The notes: generated by a model not told the origin, from the letters alone. 64,000 nucleotides of DNA from [Flavobacterium] thermophilum (GCA_900450595.1 UGGS01000001.1:496001-560000), one strand, 5' to 3'. Counted from the stretch's first letter, positions 20,581 through 29,546 are shown. Numbers and translations: made by a program.

Positions 20581-21493
20581 CGTCAACCATTTGAAAGTAT
20601 ACTATCCGGTGCGCGGCGGTTTTTTTCGCCGGGTGGTCGACCATGTCCGCGCGGTGGATGATGTCAGTTTCACGCTGAACAAAGGGGAAACGTACGGGCT
20701 CGTCGGCGAGTCCGGCTGCGGCAAGACGACGACAGGGCGCACGATTATCGGTTTGATTCGCGCCACGGCCGGGGAAGTGCTGTTTGAAGGGACGGATTTG
20801 ACAAAGCTTCGCCGCCGCGAGTTTCATCCGTATCGGAAAGACATCCAGATGATTTTCCAAGATCCGTATTCTTCGCTCAATCCGCGCAAACGTGTGCTCG
20901 ACATTGTCGCCGAGCCGCTCCGCAATTTTGAACGCCTGTCCCCGCAAGAGGAGCGGCAGAAGGTGCAATACGTTTTAGAGCGGGTCGGCTTGAGCGCGGA
21001 GTCGATTTACAAATATCCGCATGAATTTTCCGGCGGACAGCGCCAACGCATCGGCATTGCGCGGGCGCTCACGCTCAATCCGAAGCTCATCATCGCCGAT
21101 GAGCCGGTGTCGGCGCTTGATGTGTCGGTGCAGGCGCAAGTGTTGAATTTCATGAAAGAAATCCAGCAGGAGTACGGGCTGACGTATTTGTTCATCAGCC
21201 ATGATTTAGGGATCATCCGGCATATGTGCGACCGCATCGGCATTATGTACCGCGGCCGGCTCGTGGAGGAAGGGACGAGCGAGGAGATTTTTACGAATCC
21301 TCAACATATTTATACGAAACGTCTGCTCTCCGCCATTCCGAACGCCGATCCGCGCGAACGCGGCCGGCAGGAGGCGCTTCGCCGCGAAGTGGAAAAAGAA
21401 TATGAGCAGTTGTATTCCCGCTATTTTGATGAAAACGGCCGGGCTCACCCGCTCAAGCCGATTTCGCCGACGCACTCGGTGGCCATTCCGTAA
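20567..21493 (+). CDS. Oligopeptide ABC transporter ATP-binding protein (OppF type)
   Basis: A 308-residue partner ATPase. Walker A GESGCGKTTTGRT, Q-loop IFQDPYSSLNPRKRV, signature FSGGQRQRIGIARAL and Walker B LIIADEPVSALDVSVQ are present. ATG 20567 lies 14 bases inside the end of the upstream gene with AGGTGG 8 bases before it, so the two are translationally coupled. It pairs with the preceding OppD-type subunit to form the ATPase dimer on the cytoplasmic face. Confidence 0.92.
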   Translation: MALLNVNHLKVYYPVRGGFFRRVVDHVRAVDDVSFTLNKGETYGLVGESGCGKTTTGRTIIGLIRATAGEVLFEGTDLTKLRRREFHPYRKDIQMIFQDPYSSLNPRKRVLDIVAEPLRNFERLSPQEERQKVQYVLERVGLSAESIYKYPHEFSGGQRQRIGIARALTLNPKLIIADEPVSALDVSVQAQVLNFMKEIQQEYGLTYLFISHDLGIIRHMCDRIGIMYRGRLVEEGTSEEIFTNPQHIYTKRLLSAIPNADPRERGRQEALRREVEKEYEQLYSRYFDENGRAHPLKPISPTHSVAIP

Positions 21494-21511
21494 AGAGGGG
21501 AAGACGGGAAG

Positions 21512-22480
21512 ATGCTGAAATTTATTTTACGGCGAATCCTCATTATGATTCCGCAATTGTTTTTGCTGAGCGTCCTCATTTTCTTGCTGGCGAAGGCGAT
21601 GCCGGGCGATGCGCTGACGGGGCAGCTGGCGGCCAACCCGAAAATGGATCCGCAGACGCTTGAGGAAATGCGGGAAAAACTTGGCTTGAATGATCCGGTA
21701 CATCTTCAATACATCCGTTGGGTGAAAAACATGCTGCAAGGGGATCTCGGCCTTTCCTATACCCACCAGCAGCCGGTCACTGATCTGCTGGCCGGACGGA
21801 TCGGGAATACGGTGTTGCTGTCGGCGGCGATTTTAATTTTGACGTACCTGATTGCCATTCCGCTTGGCATCGTGTCGGGGCGATGGACAGATACATGGGC
21901 TGATAAGCTGATCGTCGGCTACAGCTATCTCGGGTTTGCCACGCCGCTGTTCATTTTTGCTTTGATCATGCTGTTTATTTTCGGCTTTCACCTTGGCTGG
22001 TTTCCAACCGGCGGCAGCGTGGACGTTCAGGTCGAGGAAGGGACGCTCGCTTACTATTTAAGCAAATTGAACCATCTCATGCTTCCGGCGTTGTCGGGAG
22101 CGCTCATCAACACGGTCGTTACGATTCAATATTTGCGCAGCGAAATCGTCGATACGAAAGTGAAAGATTTCGTGAAAACGGCGCGGGCGAAAGGCGTGCC
22201 GGAGCGGCACATCTATTGGCGCCATATTTTGCGCAATTCGTTTTTGCCGATCGCGGCGTTTTTAGGGTATGAGATCACCGGGCTTGTCGGCGGTTCCGTG
22301 TTTTTGGAGTCGATCTACAGCTATCCGGGGCTTGGCCAGCTGTTTTTGCAGTCGATTATGCAGCGGGATTACAGCGTCGTGACGGCGCTCGTCATGATTT
22401 CCGGCCTGGCGACGCTGGTGGGCACGCTGTTGTCGGACATCATTTTGAGTGCGGTCGACCCGCGCATCCGGATTGAGTAG
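21512..22480 (+). CDS. Oligopeptide ABC transporter permease (OppB type)
   Basis: A 322-residue permease with six helices. The N-terminal MLKFILRRILIMIPQLFLLS and the EAA loop RAKGVPERHIYWRHILRNSF followed by LPIAAFLGYEITGLVGGSVF are typical of OppB/DppB. AGAGGGGAAGACGGGAAG precedes ATG 21512. It forms the membrane channel with the OppC-type subunit. Confidence 0.92.
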   Translation: MLKFILRRILIMIPQLFLLSVLIFLLAKAMPGDALTGQLAANPKMDPQTLEEMREKLGLNDPVHLQYIRWVKNMLQGDLGLSYTHQQPVTDLLAGRIGNTVLLSAAILILTYLIAIPLGIVSGRWTDTWADKLIVGYSYLGFATPLFIFALIMLFIFGFHLGWFPTGGSVDVQVEEGTLAYYLSKLNHLMLPALSGALINTVVTIQYLRSEIVDTKVKDFVKTARAKGVPERHIYWRHILRNSFLPIAAFLGYEITGLVGGSVFLESIYSYPGLGQLFLQSIMQRDYSVVTALVMISGLATLVGTLLSDIILSAVDPRIRIE

Positions 22481-22501
22481 GGAAGGAGGAAGGCAGCTGA
22501 C

Positions 22502-23410
22502 ATGAAAGCGGAAATCAGCGGCCCAACGCCGGCCGGAGCGAACATCGAGAAAAGCCCTTCCGCCTTTTCGATCATGTGGCGGGAGGTGGTTCGGGATCGG
22601 CTCGCGCTTGGTTCGCTCATCATTTTAGGAATCCTTTTGTCGATCGTCTATGGCGTGTCGCTCTTTTTGGATCAAGAGGAAATCGTGAAAGTGGATTTTC
22701 TTTCCATCTATTCTCCGCCGTCAGCGGAACACTGGCTTGGCACAGACTACGGAGGGCGCGACGTGTTTGGCCAGCTCATCATCGGCGCCCGCAATTCGTT
22801 TACGATCGGGCTGGCCATTACGCTCATCACTGGGGCGATCGGCCTCATTGTCGGATTGGTGGCCGGCTATTTCGGCGGCTGGATTGACAATGTCATTATG
22901 CGCATCATCGATTTTATTCTCGTTCTGCCGTTTTTGATGCTCGTTATTGTTTTTGTCGCCATTGTGCCTAAATATAATGTATTGACGTTCATTTTGATCA
23001 TGAGCGCGTTTTTGTGGACGGGCAAAGCCCGGCTGATCCGCGCCAAAACGCTGGCCGAGCGCGAGATGGATTATGTCAGCGCGTCAAAAACGCTCGGCAC
23101 GCCAGATTGGAAAATCATTATTTTTCAAATTTTGCCCAACCTCAGCTCGATCATTATCGTCAATTTGACGTTAAATTTGGCGGGCAACATCGGCATCGAG
23201 TCCGGGCTCACGTATCTTGGCTTCGGGCTGCCGGAGAGCACGCCGAGCTTAGGGACGTTGGTCAGCTATGCGACCAACCCGGATGTTTTGCAAAACAAAT
23301 GGTGGGTTTGGTTGCCTGCGTCATTGCTTATTTTAGTGATGATGCTGTGCATAAATTTCATCGGCCAAGCGCTGAAACGTGCGGCTGATGCAAGACAACG
23401 ACTAGGATAA
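22502..23410 (+). CDS. Oligopeptide ABC transporter permease (OppC type)
   Basis: A 302-residue permease with an N-terminal cytoplasmic stretch, then six helices. PPSAEHWLGTDYGGRDVFGQ and the EAA-like SKTLGTPDWKIIIFQILPNL followed by GLTYLGFGLPE.TPSLGTLV are family hallmarks. GGAAGGAGGAAGG lies before ATG 22502. Heterodimeric partner of the OppB-type subunit. Confidence 0.92.
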   Translation: MKAEISGPTPAGANIEKSPSAFSIMWREVVRDRLALGSLIILGILLSIVYGVSLFLDQEEIVKVDFLSIYSPPSAEHWLGTDYGGRDVFGQLIIGARNSFTIGLAITLITGAIGLIVGLVAGYFGGWIDNVIMRIIDFILVLPFLMLVIVFVAIVPKYNVLTFILIMSAFLWTGKARLIRAKTLAEREMDYVSASKTLGTPDWKIIIFQILPNLSSIIIVNLTLNLAGNIGIESGLTYLGFGLPESTPSLGTLVSYATNPDVLQNKWWVWLPASLLILVMMLCINFIGQALKRAADARQRLG

Positions 23411-23423
23411 GGGGGAAGAAAAT

Positions 23424-25208
23424 GTGAAGAGAAAATGGCTGGCGGCTCTCGCCGCGCTCTTGCTCGTGCTCGCCGGGTGCACGGGCAAATCCGACACAAC
23501 GAGCGGAAAGGGCAACAATAACGAAAAACCGGCGGCTCAGAAGGAAGACATCAGCAAATTCCCGATGACGGTGAAAAACGACGGGAAAATCATCGATGGC
23601 GGCGTGTTGAAATACGGCCTTGTGTCCGATACGCCGTTTGAAGGGACGCTCAGCTATGCATTCTACACCGGAGCGCCCGACGCAGAGATTTTGCAATTTT
23701 TTGACGAGTCGCTTTTCCGGACGAACGGTGACTATGAAATTACAAATGATGGGGCTGCCACGTATGAGTTGTCGGATGATAAAAAGACGATGACAATCCG
23801 TATTAAAGACAATGTGAATTGGCATGACGGCCAGCCGGTGACCGCTGAAGACTTGGAGTATGCGTATTTGGTCATCGGCCATAAAGATTACACCGGCGTC
23901 CGCTATGGCGATGCGCTCATCCAAGGGATCGTCGGGATGGAAGAATATCACAGCGGCAAAGCGGATAAAATTTCCGGCATTAAAGTCATCGACAAAAAGA
24001 CGTTGACGATCACATGGAAACAGGCTAATCCGTCGGTGTTGACTGGCATTTGGGCGTATCCGCTGCCGAAGCATTACTTGAAAGACATTCCGATCAAAGA
24101 CTTGGCGAAATCGGATAAAATCCGGAAAAACCCGATCGGGTTCGGTCCGTTTAAAGTGAAGAAAATCGTTCCGGGCGAGTCGGTAGAGTTTGTTCGCAAT
24201 GATGACTACTGGGCTGGCAAACCGAACTTGGAAGGCGTCATTTTGAAAGTCGTCAGCCCGCAAGTCGTCCTGCAAGCGCTGAAAAAAGGCGAAATTGACG
24301 TCGCTGAGTTCCCGACTGACCAATATTTGAACGCGAAAGGGACGAAAAACATTCAGTTTATCGGTAGAGTGGATTTGGCGTACAACTATATCGGCTTTAA
24401 ACTCGGCCATTGGGATGCGAAAAAGCAGGAAAACGTAATGGACAATCCGAAATTCCAAAACAAAAAACTGCGCCAAGCGATGGCGTATGCCATCAACAAC
24501 CAAGAGGTGGCTGACCGCCTGTATCATGGCTTGCGCTTCCCGGCGAACACGCTCATTCCGCCGTCGTTCCCGGGCTATCATGACAGCTCCATCAAAGGAT
24601 ATACGTACAATCCGGAAAAAGCGAAACAATTGCTGGATGAAGCGGGATATAAAGATGTGGATGGCGATGGCCTCCGCGAAGATCCAAACGGTAAAAAATT
24701 CAAGATCAACTTCTTGGCGATGAGCGGTGGGGACATCGCTGAACCGCTGGCCAAATTTTATATGCAAAGCTGGAAAGATGTGGGCCTCGATGTTCAGCTT
24801 GTAGACGGACGCTTGGCGGAGTTCAACTCCTTCTACGATATGGTCGAAAAAGACGATCCGAAAGTGGACGTTTACGCTGCCGCTTGGGGAACTGGAACGG
24901 ACGTCGACCCGTACGGATTGTACGGCCGCAACGTCATGTTCAACTACTCGCGCTGGGTGAATGAGAAAAACGATGAACTGTTGGAAAAAGGCCATTCCGA
25001 ACAGGCGTTTGACAAAGAATATCGTCGGAAAATTTACAGTGAATGGCAAAAGTTGATGAACGAAGAAGTGCCGGTCATCCCAACGTTGTATCGTTCCGCC
25101 ATCTATGCGGTCAACAACCGTGTCGCCAACTTCACGGTCGATCCGAGCTCGAAACTGACGTGGAAAGATGTCGGCGTCACGTCCGAGCAGCCAGAAGTGG
25201 CGGAATAA
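23424..25208 (+). CDS. Oligopeptide-binding lipoprotein (OppA type)
   Basis: A 594-residue extracellular solute-binding protein, SBP family 5. Signal peptide with lipobox LAGC, lipidated at C19 (MKRKWLAALAALLLVLAGC), followed by a flexible T/S/N/K-rich linker. Domain segments include DNVNWHDGQPVTAEDLEYAY (near residue 130) and AMAYAINNQEVADRLYHGLR. GTG 23424 has GGGGGAAG 5 bases upstream. It captures peptides outside the membrane for the D-F-B-C transporter; placing the binding protein last in the operon is less common than first. Confidence 0.93.
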   Translation: MKRKWLAALAALLLVLAGCTGKSDTTSGKGNNNEKPAAQKEDISKFPMTVKNDGKIIDGGVLKYGLVSDTPFEGTLSYAFYTGAPDAEILQFFDESLFRTNGDYEITNDGAATYELSDDKKTMTIRIKDNVNWHDGQPVTAEDLEYAYLVIGHKDYTGVRYGDALIQGIVGMEEYHSGKADKISGIKVIDKKTLTITWKQANPSVLTGIWAYPLPKHYLKDIPIKDLAKSDKIRKNPIGFGPFKVKKIVPGESVEFVRNDDYWAGKPNLEGVILKVVSPQVVLQALKKGEIDVAEFPTDQYLNAKGTKNIQFIGRVDLAYNYIGFKLGHWDAKKQENVMDNPKFQNKKLRQAMAYAINNQEVADRLYHGLRFPANTLIPPSFPGYHDSSIKGYTYNPEKAKQLLDEAGYKDVDGDGLREDPNGKKFKINFLAMSGGDIAEPLAKFYMQSWKDVGLDVQLVDGRLAEFNSFYDMVEKDDPKVDVYAAAWGTGTDVDPYGLYGRNVMFNYSRWVNEKNDELLEKGHSEQAFDKEYRRKIYSEWQKLMNEEVPVIPTLYRSAIYAVNNRVANFTVDPSSKLTWKDVGVTSEQPEVAE

Positions 25209-25271
25209 ACAAAAAAGCGATTGCTTCTATGAGATTCGATATGGTAACATGAAAGACAAATGATCATACGT

Positions 25272-25417
25272 CTTATCAAGAGTGGGCGAGAGAACGGGCT
25301 TGATGACCCCACAGCAACCTGCCGCCGGCAAGGTGCTAACACCCGCAAAGCGGTCTCGCTTTGGATGATAAGAACGGCTGTCCCCTTTCGCATCATTCCG
25401 AGGCGAAAGGGGTTTTT
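25272..25417 (+). promoter_or_regulatory. SAM-I (S-box) riboswitch with terminator
   Basis: The aptamer runs from CTTATCAAGAGTGGGCGAGAG (split: CTTATC at 25272-25277) to the closing GATAAG at 25367-25372, with the conserved GATGACCCCACAGCAACCTG and AGGTGCTAACACC blocks. The expression platform follows: CCCCTTTCG (25382-25390) pairing with CGAAAGGGG (25404-25412) and TTTTTG. S-adenosylmethionine binding would favour termination, so downstream genes should be induced on methionine/SAM limitation. Confidence 0.95.
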
Positions 25418-25443
25418 GTCGATAGGGGGTGAAGGGGGAAATA

Positions 25444-25779
25444 GTGGAGAGGGACATGTCGATCCGAGCTTGCATGGCCGCTCATCTCCGTGCCGCAGCG
25501 TTCGCCGTTCATGTTATGCGCTGCGTGCAGGCGGAGCTGATTCGATTTGACCCTGAAGCGGCGGTTCATGTCGACCGCGGGGGCGGATATGCCCACTTGT
25601 ATGGGAAAGCGCAAGGGACAACCTTTTCAGTGTTGTTGACCGACAGCGAGGCGGACGAATGGAAGGCGGACGGACCGTACGCCCTTGATCGCTACATATG
25701 GACAGAGCTTGGGAAAAAAGGGGTTTTTCCAATGCGGATGACGCCGTATTTACAAGCTGTATGGTTAATGGAGTCATAG
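25444..25779 (+). CDS. Unknown protein under S-box control
   Basis: A 111-residue protein (GTG 25444, preceded by GAAGGGGG) or 107 residues from ATG 25456, which also has a GGAGAGGG box; the choice is open. The N-terminal part is Ala/His-rich helix (RACMAAHLRAAAFAVHVMRC), the rest mixed, VDRGGGYAHLYGKAQGTTFS. No family recognised, no signal peptide. It lies directly behind the SAM riboswitch and 15 bases ahead of a VOC-family gene, so both probably answer to SAM level. A role in sulfur-amino-acid or methylthio metabolism is inferred only from that control. Confidence 0.7.
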   Translation: MERDMSIRACMAAHLRAAAFAVHVMRCVQAELIRFDPEAAVHVDRGGGYAHLYGKAQGTTFSVLLTDSEADEWKADGPYALDRYIWTELGKKGVFPMRMTPYLQAVWLMES

Positions 25780-25794
25780 AAAGGAAGAGGACGA

Positions 25795-26178
25795 ATGGCA
25801 GTCAAAAAATTTGAGCATGTCGGCATTCAAGTAAAAGACATCGAGGCATCAAAGGCATTTTACCAAAACGTCGTCGGCCTGGAGTTGCTTGACGAAATGA
25901 TTCATACGAACGGAACGATGAAATTGGCGTTTTTAGGGATTGACGGCTCGATCATCGTCGAGCTGATCGAAGGATACAACCCGGATTTGCCGACGGAAGG
26001 AAAAGTGCACCACGTGGCGTTTACGGTCGAAGGCATCGAGCAGGAAAAAGAACGGCTTCAGTCGCTCGGCGTCCCGCTAGTGTGGGATGAAATTACAACG
26101 CTCCCAAACGGGGCGAAATACTTATTTTTCCTTGGCCCGGACGGCGAATGGATCGAGTTTTACGAGCCGGCGCAATGA
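25795..26178 (+). CDS. VOC (glyoxalase/bleomycin-resistance) family protein
   Basis: A 127-residue vicinal-oxygen-chelate protein with paired beta-alpha-beta-beta-beta motifs. Likely metal ligands are His7 in FEHVGI, Glu in IVELIEGY (near 55), His in KVHHVAF (near 74) and Glu in EWIEFYEPAQ (near 122), the arrangement of glyoxalase I, methylmalonyl-CoA epimerase and related enzymes. Exact reaction unknown. GGAAGAGGACGA precedes ATG 25795. It probably shares the S-box-controlled transcript with the preceding gene, unusual for this family. Confidence 0.82.
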   Translation: MAVKKFEHVGIQVKDIEASKAFYQNVVGLELLDEMIHTNGTMKLAFLGIDGSIIVELIEGYNPDLPTEGKVHHVAFTVEGIEQEKERLQSLGVPLVWDEITTLPNGAKYLFFLGPDGEWIEFYEPAQ

Positions 26179-26187
26179 ACGAAGGGG

Positions 26188-26216
26188 AAGGCGGCCATCG
26201 GTATGGCCGCCTTTTG
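26188..26216 (+). terminator. Terminator after the VOC gene
   Basis: AAGGCGGCCAT (26188-26198) pairs perfectly with ATGGCCGCCTT (26203-26213), with a short T tract. Confidence 0.7.
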
Positions 26217-26278
26217 CCGTGCAAGAAGGAAAATAGGGAGTGCACCGCGTATAGGTAAAGGGGAGAGGAGGAGAACAG

Positions 26279-26761
26279 ATGGAGCCGCAAGTCATTCGCG
26301 CCATTCAAGACGACTACCCGGATGAATTCGCCTGGTGCTACGGCTGCGGACGGTTGAATGAGCAAGGCCATCATTTCCGCACCGGCTGGGACGGAGACAA
26401 AACGGTGACCGTCTATACGCCGCGCCCGGAACATACGGCGATCCCCGGGTTTGTGTACGGCGGGCTGATCGCCTCGCTCATCGACTGCCATGGCACCGGG
26501 TCGGCGGCGCTCGCCTTGCATCGGAAAAACGGCCATGAGCCGGGAAGCGGGGAAACGCCGCCGCGCTTTGTCACCGCGTCGCTTCATGTCGACTTTGTCA
26601 AGCCGACGCCGCATGGAGTGCCGCTTGTCGCCGTCGGCACTGTGACGGAGATTCATCCGAAAAAATGGAAAGTGGACACCGAAGTGTTCGCCAACGGCGA
26701 ACTGTGCGCCCGCGGGCAAGTCGTCGCCGTCGTCATGCCGAAAACGTTTGTCCGTGGGTAA
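26279..26761 (+). CDS. PaaI-type hotdog thioesterase
   Basis: A 160-residue single hotdog-fold protein. The segment GFVYGGLIASLIDCHGTGSA (residues about 60-79) is the family's GG..a..D helix with the catalytic Asp, followed by VDFVKPTPHGVPL. The N-terminal CYGCG (near 20) adds a cysteine pair typical of one subgroup. Predicted to hydrolyse acyl-CoA; substrate unknown. GGGGAGAGGAGGAG precedes ATG 26279. It converges with a second thioesterase-like gene on the other strand. Confidence 0.85.
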   Translation: MEPQVIRAIQDDYPDEFAWCYGCGRLNEQGHHFRTGWDGDKTVTVYTPRPEHTAIPGFVYGGLIASLIDCHGTGSAALALHRKNGHEPGSGETPPRFVTASLHVDFVKPTPHGVPLVAVGTVTEIHPKKWKVDTEVFANGELCARGQVVAVVMPKTFVRG

Positions 26762-27116
26762 CAAGCAACGAAAGGCGCCGGAGGGCGGTTGTTTTTGACA
26801 GCGCTTTCTCCGGCGCTTGGCAACTGGTCGAAAACGGCTGCGCCTCACCTCGTTTCGCCATTGAGGACTGATGATGTCATGAAAAAGGCAACTCGACAAC
26901 GCCTCTTCTCAAGTGGGGAAACCTTGTGAAATTGGTTCTCCTTTTTCAACAAAACCACCGATTTGGCGAACATCATCGTTTTTCACCGGTTTTCTCGGAT
27001 TCCTCTGATCATCGCTTTCCATGCGTTTCAAAACAACAACAGCAGCTGCTGTTTGGCCTCGTCGAATCCAAGGAGAACGAGCATGCGCAAAAACGCCTTT
27101 TGGAGATCCATCACCT
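26762..27116. other. Convergent intergenic region with inverted repeat
   Basis: About 355 bases between the two converging thioesterase genes. It contains a 9-bp inverted repeat, GCGCCGGAG (26775-26783) and CTCCGGCGC (26808-26816), with a 24-base loop and no T-run. An open frame at 26926-27198 overlaps the opposite gene and lacks a ribosome site; I see no other feature. Confidence 0.5.
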
Positions 27117-27533
27117 TCACGGTTTGTCCATGATCAGCACCGACGACGTGGCGCTCGCCACCTCTTTGCCGTTTTGCCGCACGATGGCGGTTACATAGGC
27201 GACGGTTTTCCCGAACTTTTCCACCCGCGCCTCGATTTCGGCTTCTCCAGCCGCCGCTGGGCGGTGAAACGTCGTCTGCAAGTTGATGGAGGCGTGCATT
27301 TGGTCATCGCGAAGCAAGGTGGTCACCGCATACGCCATGAGAATGTCCGCCGCCGCTCCGACGAACCCGCCCATAATCACCCCGTTGCCGTTGAGGAGCG
27401 ATTCATGGATCGTCCATACCCCTTTCGCATAGCCGTCCCGGGCTTCCGCCAGGCGGACGCCGAGCGTCTCATCGCACGGCGGCGGCGCGCTTTTTCCGGC
27501 AATGACGTCATGCAAGTTGGTCATTGGCTTCAT
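27117..27533 (-). CDS. PaaI-type hotdog thioesterase
   Basis: A 138-residue hotdog protein beginning MKPMTNLHDVIAGKSAPPPC. The active-site helix is NGNGVIMGGFVGAAADILMA (near residues 48-67) with the Asp conserved, then SINLQTTFHRPAAAGEAEIE and IVRQNGKEVASATSSVLI, the usual PaaI C-terminal strand order. ATG 27533 is preceded by AAAGGGTG. Probable acyl-CoA hydrolase of unknown specificity; divergent from hutG. Confidence 0.85.
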   Translation of the reverse strand: MKPMTNLHDVIAGKSAPPPCDETLGVRLAEARDGYAKGVWTIHESLLNGNGVIMGGFVGAAADILMAYAVTTLLRDDQMHASINLQTTFHRPAAAGEAEIEARVEKFGKTVAYVTAIVRQNGKEVASATSSVLIMDKP

Positions 27534-27673
27534 GTGGAACACCCTTTCTGTTGTCAATCATGTTTTTTATTCGCCAAACGGCGGCGATTTCCTCTTTTCG
27601 CGTGCATGAGGAGGAGAACGGCAAAGCTGTGGCGAAAGAAACAAACAGCGGATGATGGAAAGGAGAGGGTCTT

Positions 27674-28645
27674 ATGTATCAACCGCCAGACGCCGGCCGT
27701 TGGACCGGGCGGGTTGACAGCGTGAGCGATGAACGGGCGTTTCGCCTTCATCAGCGCATTCGCCTGCTCGACTTGTCCCAACCATTGGAGACAGCGGCAG
27801 AACGGGCGGCCGCGTTCATCGGGTTTGCGTGCGACGAAGGAGTGCGCCGCAACCAAGGCCGCCAAGGGGCGAAAGAGGCGCCGGCCGCCGTCAAAGCCGC
27901 GCTCGCCCGGCTGCCTTGGCATCTTCCGGAAGGGGTCGTTGTCTATGATGCAGGCGATGTCGTTTGCATCGATGAACGGCTCGAACAAAGCCAGACGGAA
28001 CTTGGGAAGGCGGTCGCCCGCCTGCTGAAAAACGGGATGGCGTCTATCGTGATCGGCGGCGGCCATGAAACGGCGTACGGCCATTACTTGGGCGTTCGGG
28101 AAGCGCTTGGGACGGATGCCCGCCTTGGCATCCTCAACATTGATGCCCATTTCGACTTGCGGCCGTATGATGACGGGCCGACATCCGGGACGATGTTTCG
28201 GCAAATATTGGATCAAGACGATCAAGTGAGCTACTTCTGCCTTGGCATTCAGCGGCTCGGCAATACGGCGGCGCTGTTTGCGGACGCCGAGACGTATCGG
28301 TGCCGTTACATGCTGGAAGACGAGCTGACCGCAGGGCCGATCGAGGCTGCCTATGAACAAATTGAGAAATTTGCCGCCGATCATGATGCGGTGATGCTCA
28401 CCTTTTGCATGGACGCCATCAGCGCGGCCGCCGCGCCGGGGGTGAGCGCGCCGTCACCGTTTGGGCTCGCCCCGTCTCTGGCGCGCGCGCTCATCCGCCG
28501 AATCGTTTCCCATCCGAAAACGATCAGCGTCGACCTTTGCGAAGTCAATCCACTCTTGGATGAAGGCGGAAAAACGGTGGCGCTGGCGGCCGCCTTTTGC
28601 ATGGAGGCGCTCCTTCATTTTCAACGCTTGCAGCCAAGGCGGTGA
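27674..28645 (+). CDS. hutG: Formimidoylglutamase
   Basis: A 323-residue arginase-superfamily enzyme hydrolysing N-formimidoyl-L-glutamate to glutamate and formamide, the last step of histidine degradation. Manganese-binding elements are IGGGHETAYGHY, LNIDAHFDLR and FCMDAISAAAAPGVSAPSPF; the last has Cys where many superfamily members have the first Asp of a DxD pair, which I believe is a HutG subgroup trait. GGAAAGGAGAGGG precedes ATG 27674. It is followed after 4 bases by the broken regulator gene and then by hutU-hutI. Confidence 0.9.
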   Translation: MYQPPDAGRWTGRVDSVSDERAFRLHQRIRLLDLSQPLETAAERAAAFIGFACDEGVRRNQGRQGAKEAPAAVKAALARLPWHLPEGVVVYDAGDVVCIDERLEQSQTELGKAVARLLKNGMASIVIGGGHETAYGHYLGVREALGTDARLGILNIDAHFDLRPYDDGPTSGTMFRQILDQDDQVSYFCLGIQRLGNTAALFADAETYRCRYMLEDELTAGPIEAAYEQIEKFAADHDAVMLTFCMDAISAAAAPGVSAPSPFGLAPSLARALIRRIVSHPKTISVDLCEVNPLLDEGGKTVALAAAFCMEALLHFQRLQPRR

Positions 28646-28649
28646 GAAC

Positions 28650-29416
28650 GTGAAATTGGTTATTGCCGAACGGGATGACAAAGAACAGGAAGCGATCCGC
28701 TGGCTCGTGTCCGCGTATTCCTTGCCGATTGAGCGGGTGTATACGGCAGCCACCGTGGAGGAGATGATGGCCGTCTTGGAGCGGGAGGCGCCGGAGCTGT
28801 TGTACGTCGAACTCGACATGATTCCGTATGAACGATGGCCGCAGGCGACCGCCCACGTCCGCTTGTTTTGCCAACGGGTGATTGCCGCAACGGCCGAGGC
28901 GACGTTCGCGCGGGCGAAACAAGCCATCGACTGGCAATGCGTCGATTTGCTTGTGAAGCCGCTTGAGCCCGCCAAGCTGAAGCAGGCGCTGCGGACGGCG
29001 GCGTCGCGTTCCCCGGGACGCCCAGGCTTGCCGGCGGGATTGGACGTCCATCACGACGATTACCGCTCCTTGTTTTGCGATTTTCCTTCCGCGGCTTCCG
29101 CTATATGGAGGCGCATTTTCGCGATCCGTCGCTCACGCTTGAGCGGGTCGCGGCCGCTGCCGGGCGCAGTCCCGCGTATTTCAGCCATTTGTTGTCGAAA
29201 AAGCGGGGCGTGACGTTTCGCCAGTGGCTGACGAATCGGCGGCTTGAGGAAGCAAAGCGGCTGCTTCGGCAGACGGACTTGTCGATCAAAGAAATCGCCG
29301 AACAAACCGGGTTTCGCACCGCCCATTATTTGACGCGCGTCTTCAAAGCCGAACTGAATGAGACGCCGACCGCCTACCGCGACGAACAACGGCCGAAACC
29401 GCCATCGCCGCGGTAG
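28650..29416 (+). pseudogene. AraC-family response-regulator-like gene, frameshifted
   Basis: Two frames together encode a roughly 255-residue regulator. The first (from GTG 28650, 4 bases after hutG) reads VKLVIAERDDKEQEAIRWLV with receiver-like LLYVELDMIP and DLLVKPLEP. The second frame, from about 29075, reads RFSFRGFRYMEAHFRDPSLT and then the two AraC helix-turn-helix motifs (LERVAAAAGRSPAYFSHLLS; IKEIAEQTGFRTAHYLTRVF). Restoring one T in the TTGTTTTGC tract near 29070-29078 would join them. Position within the hut genes suggests a hut activator. Either a true inactivating deletion or a sequencing error. Confidence 0.82.
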
Positions 29417-29425
29417 GCGGTTTTG
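29396..29425 (+). terminator. Terminator after the regulator gene
   Basis: AAACCGCC (29396-29403) pairs with GGCGGTTT (29416-29423), followed by TGTCTG; it overlaps the end of the regulator frame. Confidence 0.55.
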
Positions 29426-29546
29426 TCTGTGGCAAAGCGCAGCCTTGCCGGATCGCGAGAGGGGCGGCGTATGTTTCAAAAGAAATGGATCGATATCGAA
29501 AAAAATGAACAGTTAAAACGGAAAGGAAATAGAAAATTCAAAAAAA

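Noticed and set aside
23358..25049. 563-codon minus-strand open frame opposite oppA
   Set aside because: Antisense shadow; translation is rich in Phe/Arg/His without domains, and the plus strand encodes a complete lipoprotein.
26926..27198. 90-codon plus-strand open frame between the two thioesterases
   Set aside because: No Shine-Dalgarno sequence and it overlaps the antisense thioesterase; no family resemblance.
29075..29416. Stand-alone AraC-type gene starting at TTG 29075
   Set aside because: No ribosome site before it and the upstream frame supplies the matching receiver half, so it is better read as the second half of one broken gene.
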